From positions 1 to 5,073 of the forward strand of contig USTA01000075.1 of the NCBI GenBank assembly GCA_900557475.1: a DNA stretch of 5,073 nt. The letters run 5' to 3'. Source of the DNA: an uncultured Clostridium sp. (GTDB lineage: Bacteria; Bacillota; Clostridia; TANB77; CAG-508). A model generated the notes under the pieces. The model did not search any database and was not told where the DNA came from. It was given only the letters and a program-made list of their open reading frames with translations. This document shows, one piece after another, positions 1 through 5,073 of the stretch (position 1 is the stretch's first letter; each line of letters opens with the position of its first letter). The position numbers and the translations under genes were made by a program.

Positions 1-494
1 CCTGCAATATAGACAAGTAAATCTTTTGGCGTTCCTGGAATTATAAATAATATTAGCATTATCCATTCTACTTTTTGAGGATTTTGAAATATTTTGCTAT
101 TTTCTATTTTCTTTACCTGTTCTTGGTTGCAAAAACTATATACAAATTTTCTTCCAAATTTTCTTACTGCAAAAAATATAAGACTAGATATAATAAATGC
201 AGATACAGTTACAAATATAGCTCCTCCGACAGTCCCATAACACATACCAGCTAAAATTTCTATTGGTTCTCCTGGAATAATTACAAGGAAAATTTGCGCA
301 AATTGAAGTCCAAATAGCATAAGCATTCCTAAAAAACCCGCATCTTGCACTTTTTCTTTAAATGCTAATTGTCCTTCTACTGTACTTATATTTTTAAATA
401 GTGGCATTAAATATATTGTAGCCAGTACTAAAATTAATATTACTAAAATTGCTAATATAATTTTAAAAATTTTAACTCTTTTTTTATCACTCAT
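1..494 (-). CDS. VTT-domain (TVP38/TMEM64, DedA superfamily) membrane protein, C-terminus cut by the window edge
   Basis: The minus-strand frame is open from ATG at 494 to the left edge, giving 164 complete codons and no stop. It begins MSDKKRVKIF, then has a hydrophobic helix at about residues 10-30. A second hydrophobic block at about 53-73 leads into a PGEPIEILAGMCYG motif (74-87), followed by a helix at about 90-110 and the basic segment RKFGRK. The last visible part, at about 144-165, reads IIPGTPKDLLVYIAG. The two PG-containing re-entrant motifs are typical of the VTT domain, and the P-x-D-x(3)-Y-x-A-G pattern fits the TVP38/TMEM64 branch. Some DedA-superfamily proteins recycle undecaprenyl phosphate across the membrane; the role of the TVP38 branch is not settled, so no substrate is assigned. 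An AAGGAA ribosome site lies about 8 bases upstream of the start. A terminator separates it from the glycosyltransferase gene upstream, so it probably uses its own promoter. About 50 C-terminal residues are probably missing. Confidence 0.85.
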   Translation of the reverse strand, partial: MSDKKRVKIFKIILAILVILILVLATIYLMPLFKNISTVEGQLAFKEKVQDAGFLGMLMLFGLQFAQIFLVIIPGEPIEILAGMCYGTVGGAIFVTVSAFIISSLIFFAVRKFGRKFVYSFCNQEQVKKIENSKIFQNPQKVEWIMLILFIIPGTPKDLLVYIA

Positions 495-526
495 AATTTT
501 TTCCTTTTTATTTATTTTTCAAAAAT

Positions 527-532
527 ATTATA
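527..532 (-). promoter_or_regulatory. Probable -10 box of the VTT-domain gene
   Basis: A perfect TATAAT lies on the minus strand 33 bases upstream of the ATG at 494, just after the terminator of the preceding gene. This would give a leader of about 25 bases. No good -35 hexamer is visible at the right distance: that position falls in the T-rich end of the terminator. The site rests on the -10 match and its position only. Confidence 0.4.
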
Positions 533-547
533 CTACAATTTTTCCCT

Positions 548-583
548 AAAATAAAGCACCTTAAGAATATCTTAAGGCACTTT
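548..583 (-). terminator. Rho-independent terminator after the glycosyltransferase gene
   Basis: On the minus strand a 13-bp stem with a 5-base loop (arms 571-583 and 553-565, core GCCTTAAG) is followed by TTTATTTT at 555-548. It starts 4 bases after the TAG stop of the glycosyltransferase gene. Read as minus-strand RNA, two of the 13 pairs are G-U wobbles; read as plus-strand RNA the same two positions are A-C mismatches. The structure is therefore better for minus-strand transcripts, as expected from its position. Confidence 0.85.
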
Positions 584-586
584 TAA

Positions 587-1291
587 CTATTTATTTCCTG
601 TCTCCAATATTCTATTTGCGTCTTCTTCTTTTAGTTTTCCATATTTGCACATCTGCTCTAATACTTGCTTTTGTCTTTGCTTTGCTAGCTTTAAGTTTTG
701 CGTTGGTGCATATACTGAAGGTGCATTTGGAATTCCTGCAAGCATTGTTGCTTCTGAGTCGTTTAAGTTAATAGGTTCTTTATTAAAATATCCTTTTGAA
801 GCTTCTTTAACAGTATCATATCCATCTCCAAAATAGCTTGTATTTAAATAAAGCTCTAATATTTGATTTTTTTCTAATTTATCTTCTATATAAAATGCAG
901 TAAATACTTCTGCTATTTTTCTAGTTATCTTTTTTTCTTGAGTAAAATAGATATTTTTTGCTAATTGCTGAGTAATTGTACTTCCTCCTTCTGCAAAACT
1001 AAGTGTCCTTATATCATTAAAAATTGCTCTTGCAATTGCAATAATGTCTATTCCATTATGTTCATAAAATCTATGATCTTCTACTGAAATAACAGCATCT
1101 TTATAAATTTGTGGCATTTCTTCTAATTCAGTATAATTTTCTTTGGCTTCTATCTTTTTAACTTGCGTCTCGATAGGAACTTTTTCTACTGCTTTTTTAT
1201 ACATATCATACCCTGAACCTACTACGAATAAACCTACACTCGCAAGTAAAATAAGAAATATTATAAGTATTTTTCCAATTATTTTTTTCAT
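587..1291 (-). CDS. Monofunctional peptidoglycan glycosyltransferase (GT51, MtgA/SgtB type)
   Basis: This 234-residue protein should polymerise lipid II into glycan strands on the outer face of the membrane. A single N-terminal anchor (about residues 4-26, after MKKIIGK) is followed by one GT51 domain with the family motifs in order: EDHRFYEHNG at 71-80 (catalytic Glu71), GGSTITQQLAKN at 102-113, RKIAE at 124-128 (second conserved Glu128), KNQILELYLN at 141-150, and QRQKQVL at 205-211. The protein ends soon after the domain. There is no transpeptidase domain with SxxK, SxN or KTG motifs, and the length matches monofunctional enzymes rather than a truncated bifunctional PBP1. The ATG at 1291 has an AGGAG site 6 bases upstream. 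It lies downstream of the BceAB-type genes on the same strand, separated by 203 bases that hold a long palindrome, and is closed by a terminator. Whether it shares a transcript with the transporter is not clear. Confidence 0.93.
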   Translation of the reverse strand: MKKIIGKILIIFLILLASVGLFVVGSGYDMYKKAVEKVPIETQVKKIEAKENYTELEEMPQIYKDAVISVEDHRFYEHNGIDIIAIARAIFNDIRTLSFAEGGSTITQQLAKNIYFTQEKKITRKIAEVFTAFYIEDKLEKNQILELYLNTSYFGDGYDTVKEASKGYFNKEPINLNDSEATMLAGIPNAPSVYAPTQNLKLAKQRQKQVLEQMCKYGKLKEEDANRILETGNK

Positions 1292-1305
1292 TTATTGCTC
1301 CTTTT

Positions 1306-1413
1306 TATTATCTTAAGATAGGCTTATTACATGGCCCATAGCTATATATTCTTTATAAAGGGGAGTTTTATACATAGTTAATGGTCATGTAAGAAACCTA
1401 CCTTAAAATAATA
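1306..1413. repeat. Long imperfect palindrome between the permease and glycosyltransferase genes
   Basis: Left arm 1306-1336 and right arm 1383-1413 are inverted copies, matching at 26 of 31 positions. The similarity continues inward with one-base offsets: 1337-1349 against 1370-1383, again with a few mismatches. The whole 108-base element can thus fold into one hairpin with a loop of about 20 bases around 1350-1369. Of the five outer mismatches, three become G-U pairs in minus-strand RNA and one in plus-strand RNA, which mildly favours a structure in the minus-strand transcript. The left arm stops 2 bases short of the AAGGAG ribosome site of the glycosyltransferase gene. No T-tract follows either end, so it is not a standard terminator. 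It could be a leader structure or a small MITE-like palindromic repeat; no convincing target-site duplication is visible. Confidence 0.75.
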
Positions 1414-1494
1414 TTACCAAATAATTATGACTTTAAAATGACTAAAAAAGATTCTTTTTATTATTTGTCCACTATTATATGGTGCACTTCAGTA

Positions 1495-3585
1495 TTATTC
1501 TTCTTTTATTATACTTTTACTTCCTAAATATGTTGCTATAAAATATAAGCCATATATTAATCCAATTATAACGAAAGCTCCTATTATTGATGGCAATAGC
1601 TCTTCTGCTGAAGCTAGAGCAGACATCATCGTTAAGGCAAATTGAATTCCAAATATTGAGTGAATAATCGCTAATATCAATGGTAATGTAAAAAATATTG
1701 CTATTTGCTTGAATAGCGCTCCATTAATCATTTTTTCACTACATCCTATTTTTCTTAAAATTGTATATCTTTGCTTATTGTCTGAACTTTCAGTTAATTG
1801 TTTTAATGCTAGTATTGCACTACTTGCTATTAAGAAGATAATTCCAAGGTAAATTGCTATAAATACAATCATAGTAGATACTCCTTTGCTTCCTTCCATA
1901 ATAGTGATTTTGCTTATACCATCTAGCTCTATTGCCTTACCTTTTAAGGTTTTAACCAATTTACTTTCATCATCTACAAGTTCTTTTTCTATTTCAATTT
2001 TTTCTTCTTCGGAAGATGAATTGTAATTTGAAGCTAAGAAATATTGCTCTTTCCATTCTTCTTTTAAATTGAAAGTATCTGGTACTAAAATAATTCCAGA
2101 GTTAACATGGCTAGTTGACATTACAATAAATCCTTCTTTACATTCCAAATATTTAGGGTGTAATTTCTTTCCTTCAATTACTATATCTTTATTTTCTCTA
2201 AGTCCTTCATTTCTGATGGCTCCTATCGAATCAAAGTCACAAAGTACAATATATTCATTTTCAGCTAAACTATATTCTTCTAATCCATACAAAGACGCTA
2301 TTTTGTTATAATCTGAAACCTTTATCACTGTTTCAGGTGTTTCAAATCTCATCATAGGGTAATTAGCTTTTGCTTTTTCGTATGAACTTCCTAGACTTTT
2401 CTCCATTGTCCATTCCGGAATCGCATATATTGGAATTTCTACCATATCTTTAAATTTACTTATGTCAAATCCATTATTTTTTAGAGTCTCTGATACTAGT
2501 ACTTTTGAATCTTTTCTTTGAACATCAGTATAATATATAGTTTTTCCCGTATATTTGTTTAAATTGCTTTCTGGTAAGTTAGCAGTTTTATACAAATTTA
2601 TATCTACCGGTGTCATCTCCTTTAATTCTTTAGACATTGTTCTTTGAAGAGATAAACTACTAGATAAAATACTAATTGTCATAAATAGCATCAAGCAAAT
2701 TACACTCATACTTGTTACCGTAGTATTAATTTTATTGTTAATTTGTCTTAACACGAACATATTTGTACCATTAAGATATATTTTTTTCCTTGCCATTATA
2801 AGTCTTAAGATAAATCCAGATAGAGACCAAAATATCCCAAAAGTTGAGATAACTCCTAATATAATTGGCGGAATAATTTTTTCGATAGTATCTAATGTAT
2901 TAACTCCACCTGTTACTTTCCAATATGCATATGATAAAGTACATACTGATAGTATGAATATTATAATTGCAATTATAGGATTTTTTATTTTGATTTTTTC
3001 ATTTTTCTTACTAGCATTTAATAAATTTATCAATTTATATTTAGAAATAGTTATTGTATTAAAAATCATTACTGCAATATACATTATTGCAAAGTAAATG
3101 CAAGTTTTTATACAAGCAGCTTTTGAAAATACAAATATAAATTCACTCATATCTGCTTCAAATAGTTTAGCTACTAAAACTGACATAAATTGAGATGCAA
3201 ATACACCAATAAATAAGCCAACGGCTAGAGATATTATTCCTATTAAAATAGTTTCAAAAAGTAGTATTTTAGATATTTGCCTTTTTTTCATTCCAAGCAT
3301 CATATAAATACCAAATTCTTTTTTCCTTCTATTAATCAGGAAATTATTTGCATATACAATTAAAAATCCTAAAACAACAGCTACAAATATTGAAACTAGT
3401 CCTAGCATATTAACCATTAGAGTAATTAGTGTTCTAGTAGATTCTGATACTTTTAGCATTGCTTCTTGAGCATCTAATGAGTTGAACATATAAAATATTG
3501 CTACGCCTAATACTAAAGTTAAAAAATATATTGCATAATCTTTAAAACTTTTTTTGATATTTTTCATAGATAATTTAAATAACAT
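1495..3585 (-). CDS. BceB/VraG-type ABC transporter permease (FtsX-like, 10 membrane segments)
   Basis: This 696-residue protein has the architecture of BceB-family permeases, which with their ATPase free lipid II cycle intermediates from peptide antibiotics such as bacitracin or nisin and often signal to a BceS-like kinase. Hydrophobic segments lie at about 18-36, 55-79, 107-130, 155-178, 202-221, 236-262, 288-311, 570-593, 625-650 and 664-686. Segments 7 and 8 flank a hydrophilic domain of about 257 residues (312-568), the large extracellular domain that defines the family and carries specificity. The FtsX-like parts are segments 2-4 and 8-10. After segment 2 the cytoplasmic stretch INRRKKEFGIYMMLGMKKRQ (84-103) is characteristic. 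The start at 3585 is fixed by an excellent ribosome site inside the end of the ATPase gene, which it overlaps by 11 bases, so translation is probably coupled. The actual substrate cannot be read from the sequence. No kinase or regulator gene is in the window. Confidence 0.93.
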   Translation of the reverse strand: MLFKLSMKNIKKSFKDYAIYFLTLVLGVAIFYMFNSLDAQEAMLKVSESTRTLITLMVNMLGLVSIFVAVVLGFLIVYANNFLINRRKKEFGIYMMLGMKKRQISKILLFETILIGIISLAVGLFIGVFASQFMSVLVAKLFEADMSEFIFVFSKAACIKTCIYFAIMYIAVMIFNTITISKYKLINLLNASKKNEKIKIKNPIIAIIIFILSVCTLSYAYWKVTGGVNTLDTIEKIIPPIILGVISTFGIFWSLSGFILRLIMARKKIYLNGTNMFVLRQINNKINTTVTSMSVICLMLFMTISILSSSLSLQRTMSKELKEMTPVDINLYKTANLPESNLNKYTGKTIYYTDVQRKDSKVLVSETLKNNGFDISKFKDMVEIPIYAIPEWTMEKSLGSSYEKAKANYPMMRFETPETVIKVSDYNKIASLYGLEEYSLAENEYIVLCDFDSIGAIRNEGLRENKDIVIEGKKLHPKYLECKEGFIVMSTSHVNSGIILVPDTFNLKEEWKEQYFLASNYNSSSEEEKIEIEKELVDDESKLVKTLKGKAIELDGISKITIMEGSKGVSTMIVFIAIYLGIIFLIASSAILALKQLTESSDNKQRYTILRKIGCSEKMINGALFKQIAIFFTLPLILAIIHSIFGIQFALTMMSALASAEELLPSIIGAFVIIGLIYGLYFIATYLGSKSIIKEE

Positions 3586-4342
3586 CGTTTAAATCACCTC
3601 CTAGAAGTGTTTGTACTTCTATAATTCTCTCAAAAAATTGTTTCCTAGAATCAGTTCCTTTTACTAATTCATTGAATATTTTTCCATCTTTTATAAAGAT
3701 AATTCTACTTGCATAACTTGCAGAAAAAGCATCGTGTGTAACCATTAATATACTTGCATTTAATTTTTCATTTAAGAATTCTAAATTTTCTAATAATTGT
3801 CTTGCAGATTTTGAATCAAGTGCTCCTGTTGGCTCATCTGCTAGAACTAATTTTGGATTTGTTATCATTGCTCTTGCTGCTGCAGTTCTTTGTTTTTGCC
3901 CTCCACTTACTTGATATGGATATTTGTTTAATATTTCACTTATTCCAAGCTTTTCTGCTATATCTTTTACCTTAGACTCTATCTTATCTGGTTTTACTTT
4001 TTGAATTGTAAGTGCTAGTGCTATATTTTCAAATATTGTAAGAGTATCTAGCAAATTAAAATCCTGAAAAATAAAACCTAATTCTTCGCTCCTAAATTTA
4101 CTTAAATCATTACCTTTTAATTTTGTAATATCTTTGTTGTTTATTAAAATATGTCCAGAAGTAACCCTATCTATTGTGGAAATACAATTTAGTAATGTTG
4201 TCTTTCCTGAACCAGATGCTCCCATTATTCCTAAAAAATCTCCCTTTTCTACACTAAAACTAATATTATCAATAGCCTTTGTAAGATTACTTTTTCCTCC
4301 ATAATATTTTTCTATGTTTTTTACTTCTAAAATCTTTTCCAT
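3575..4342 (-). CDS. BceA/VraF-type ABC transporter ATP-binding protein
   Basis: This 255-residue cytoplasmic ATPase powers the BceB-type permease encoded immediately downstream. All ABC motifs are intact: Walker A GASGSGKT (41-48), Q-loop Gln93 in FIFQDFNLL, signature VSGGQ (145-149, Val replacing the usual Leu), Walker B LVLADE (165-170, catalytic Glu170), D-loop GALD (173-176) and switch His203 in VTHD. The FQDFNLLDTLT stretch and the length are typical of the MacB/LolD/BceA group of ATPases that work with FtsX-like permeases. The C-terminal tail after about residue 220 (FNELVKGTDSRKQFFERI) is like that of BceA proteins. The start at 4342 has AAAGGAGA 7 bases upstream. The TAA stop lies inside the permease gene, so the two form an operon. 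A weak promoter and a cluster of inverted and direct repeats lie just upstream, which suits control by an activator. Confidence 0.95.
   Translation of the reverse strand: MEKILEVKNIEKYYGGKSNLTKAIDNISFSVEKGDFLGIMGASGSGKTTLLNCISTIDRVTSGHILINNKDITKLKGNDLSKFRSEELGFIFQDFNLLDTLTIFENIALALTIQKVKPDKIESKVKDIAEKLGISEILNKYPYQVSGGQKQRTAAARAMITNPKLVLADEPTGALDSKSARQLLENLEFLNEKLNASILMVTHDAFSASYASRIIFIKDGKIFNELVKGTDSRKQFFERIIEVQTLLGGDLNDVI
3593..3602 (-). promoter_or_regulatory. Full-consensus Shine-Dalgarno site for the permease gene, inside the ATPase gene
   Basis: The minus strand reads AGGAGGTGAT, a 10-base match to the complement of the 16S rRNA 3' end, 7 bases before the ATG at 3585. These bases also encode part of the last residues of the ATPase (LGGDLNDVI). 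The site fixes the permease start and suggests that its translation is strong and coupled to that of the ATPase. Confidence 0.85.
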
Positions 4343-4364
4343 GATTTTTCTCCTTTCATTTAAA

Positions 4365-4393
4365 AGTATAATATATTTTTTTGTATTGTTCCA
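4365..4393 (-). promoter_or_regulatory. Possible promoter of the transporter operon
   Basis: On the minus strand a -10-like TATACT (4370-4365) lies 22 bases upstream of the ATPase start. The hexamer 17 bases further up is TGGAAC (4393-4388), a poor -35 match. An overlapping alternative -10 is TATATT at 4375-4370. A weak -35 region with a repeat cluster directly upstream is a pattern often seen at response-regulator-activated promoters. The assignment is by pattern only. Confidence 0.4.
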
Positions 4394-4398
4394 TCGAT

Positions 4399-4446
4399 TA
4401 ACCTTACAATAGCTTACAATTTCGTAAGGTTATTAGTTTACGTAAA
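4399..4446. promoter_or_regulatory. Candidate regulator binding site: repeated TTAC/GTAA half-sites between divergent genes
   Basis: A perfect 9-base inverted repeat, TAACCTTAC (4399-4407) and GTAAGGTTA (4424-4432), encloses a further copy of CTTACAAT. CTTACAAT occurs at 4403-4410 and again at 4413-4420, and the inverted GTAA begins at 4424, so TTAC, TTAC and GTAA start at 4404, 4414 and 4424, exactly 10 bases apart. A separate 10-base palindrome, TTTACGTAAA, follows at 4437-4446. The cluster is just upstream of the likely -35 region of the transporter operon and just upstream of the -35 of the plus-strand gene, so it could act on either. One-turn spacing suits a dimer or tandem dimers, for example of an OmpR-type response regulator; the protein is not identified. 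Confidence 0.55.
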
Positions 4447-4455
4447 ATCATATTC

Positions 4456-4484
4456 TAGACATTTGGCTATTTATGTGGTATAAT
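4456..4484 (+). promoter_or_regulatory. Promoter of the divergent hypothetical gene
   Basis: TAGACA (4456-4461, 5 of 6 to the SigA -35 consensus) is followed after exactly 17 bases by a perfect TATAAT (4479-4484), which has the extended TGG just before it. The expected transcript start is near 4491, giving a leader of about 50 bases. This is much the strongest promoter match in the window and suggests housekeeping-sigma transcription. Confidence 0.8.
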
Positions 4485-4526
4485 ATTATTTGTTATATGT
4501 AACTAATAAACCAATATTCTTATATC

Positions 4527-4532
4527 GGGAGG
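4527..4532 (+). promoter_or_regulatory. Ribosome binding site of the hypothetical gene
   Basis: GGGAGG lies 7 bases before the ATG at 4540. It fixes that start and shows that the unrecognised reading frame is translated. Confidence 0.8.
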
Positions 4533-4539
4533 AAATACT

Positions 4540-5007
4540 ATGAGGCTTTTTAAAAAACGGAATTTAGAACTAGAAAACTGGATGCTTACACATTTTGAAT
4601 GGGATTACGTATCCAGTGATGAGCTAGTAAAACTTGGTTATTCATTTGCTAAGGATGAATTTTACGGCGCACATACTGCTGGTAAAATCTTAAATGCAGA
4701 AGCAGTAGGATTATTTAAGAAAATCTGCTCCCAAATTGGCGTATCTTATTATGATGTTGAAAAATTATTTAAAAAACAAAACCAGGACTTTTTCAAATTA
4801 ACAAAACATTTAATGCAGGATAGTCAGAAACATCATTCAGATGAGGGGCGTGTTTATGCAAAAATGTTTTACTCATTAATAGTTCCTAAGCAGACAAATG
4901 CAGAGAAACTACTTAACAAATTTCGAAAATTAAGCCCAGAAGAACAAGCGGAAATACTCCAGCTTTTTGCTCACAAAAAAATCAAAATCACAGTTGAAGA
5001 CATTTGA
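4540..5007 (+). CDS. Hypothetical protein, 155 residues, family not recognised
   Basis: I do not recognise this protein. Reality as a gene is well supported: a consensus promoter (4456-4484), a strong GGGAGG ribosome site (4527-4532) 7 bases before the ATG, and a strong terminator 21 bases after the TGA. It starts with the basic MRLFKKRN, has no signal peptide or membrane segment, and is charged and mostly helix-like, so it is probably cytoplasmic. Notable parts are an aromatic-rich N-terminal stretch (ENWMLTHFEWDYV, about 12-24), a single cysteine at residue 63, a His/Lys-rich middle (TKHLMQDSQKHH, about 88-99), and a C-terminal KLSPEEQAEILQLF helix (about 130-143), a type of ending also seen in some regulators. 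No clear helix-turn-helix can be assigned. Its G+C is about 33% by hand count, slightly above the sampled lines of the transporter genes. It is transcribed away from the transporter operon and may share its control region; no functional link is shown. Confidence 0.85.
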   Translation: MRLFKKRNLELENWMLTHFEWDYVSSDELVKLGYSFAKDEFYGAHTAGKILNAEAVGLFKKICSQIGVSYYDVEKLFKKQNQDFFKLTKHLMQDSQKHHSDEGRVYAKMFYSLIVPKQTNAEKLLNKFRKLSPEEQAEILQLFAHKKIKITVEDI

Positions 5008-5028
5008 TCTTTAGTATTTTTTCAAAAT

Positions 5029-5070
5029 AAAAAGGCCATTGATAGTGTTAAGCTATCAATGGCCTTTTTA
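5029..5070. terminator. Strong, probably bidirectional rho-independent terminator
   Basis: A perfect 17-bp stem (5029-5045 with 5053-5069, core GGCCATTGATAG) encloses a 7-base loop. It has AAAAA at the left foot and TTTTT at the right foot, so it can terminate transcripts on both strands. It begins 21 bases after the stop of the hypothetical gene. Its symmetry suggests a convergent gene just beyond the right edge, which cannot be seen here. Confidence 0.93.
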
Positions 5071-5073
5071 TCC

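Noticed and set aside
645..836. Plus-strand open frame opposite the glycosyltransferase gene.
   Set aside because: It overlaps conserved GT51 coding sequence on the other strand and has no family features of its own.
1309..1320. Perfect 12-base palindrome TATCTTAAGATA as a separate operator.
   Set aside because: It lies within the left arm of the larger palindrome, and the right arm does not keep its symmetry, so a separate role is not supported.
1474..1479. TATAAT on the minus strand just after the permease gene, as a promoter for the glycosyltransferase gene.
   Set aside because: The position of a -35 box reads AAGAAT, there is no TGn extension, and such hexamers are common by chance in DNA this rich in A and T.
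1441..1494. Possible terminator of the transporter operon: weak hairpins around AAAAAG/CTTTTT (1445-1460) and around GTCCAC...GTGCAC (1467-1487).
   Set aside because: The first stem is only about 6 mostly A-T pairs with a 3-base loop and no separate T-tract; the second has a mismatch and no T-tract. Neither is good enough to call.
2069..3097. Plus-strand open frames opposite the permease gene (2069-2311 and 2735-3097).
   Set aside because: They lie wholly inside the strongly supported permease gene and lack ribosome sites and recognisable domains; they are shadow frames.
3754..3975. Plus-strand leucine-rich open frame opposite the ATPase gene.
   Set aside because: It is the antisense of the ABC signature and Walker B region; the leucine-rich composition arises from the complementary codons.

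Overview
The window is AT-rich DNA (roughly 30% G+C by eye) with strong Shine-Dalgarno sites, Gram-positive-type promoters and AT-rich terminators. Together with the gene families present, this points to a low-G+C Firmicute, most likely a member of the Clostridia. Species cannot be set from this sequence alone.

Layout. Four genes lie on the minus strand and read right to left: an ABC ATPase (3575-4342), its large BceB-type permease (1495-3585, overlapping the ATPase by 11 bases), a monofunctional peptidoglycan glycosyltransferase (587-1291), and the N-terminal part of a VTT/TVP38-DedA-type membrane protein that runs off the left edge (1-494). One gene on the plus strand (4540-5007) encodes a 155-residue protein of unknown function and is transcribed divergently from the ATPase. 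A clear terminator follows the glycosyltransferase (548-583) and another follows the unknown gene (5029-5070). No tRNA, rRNA, CRISPR array or transposase gene was seen, and no stretch longer than about 205 bases lacks a gene.

How the genes may work together. The ATPase and permease form a BceAB/VraFG-type transporter, a family that protects lipid II cycle intermediates from peptide antibiotics and often senses them for a partner two-component system. No histidine kinase or response regulator is in the window. The glycosyltransferase polymerises lipid II outside the membrane. VTT/DedA relatives include undecaprenyl-phosphate translocases, although the TVP38 branch is less well understood. A shared envelope or lipid-carrier theme is therefore a reasonable inference, not a demonstrated pathway.

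Two non-coding structures deserve the most attention. A long imperfect palindrome (1306-1413) fills most of the gap between the permease and glycosyltransferase genes and ends just upstream of the glycosyltransferase ribosome binding site. A cluster of TTAC/GTAA half-sites (4399-4446), several spaced by exactly 10 bases, sits between the divergent promoters and looks like a regulator binding site. Apart from these and the unrecognised 155-residue protein, the region is ordinary cell-envelope gene content; I see no convincing new defence or mobile system.
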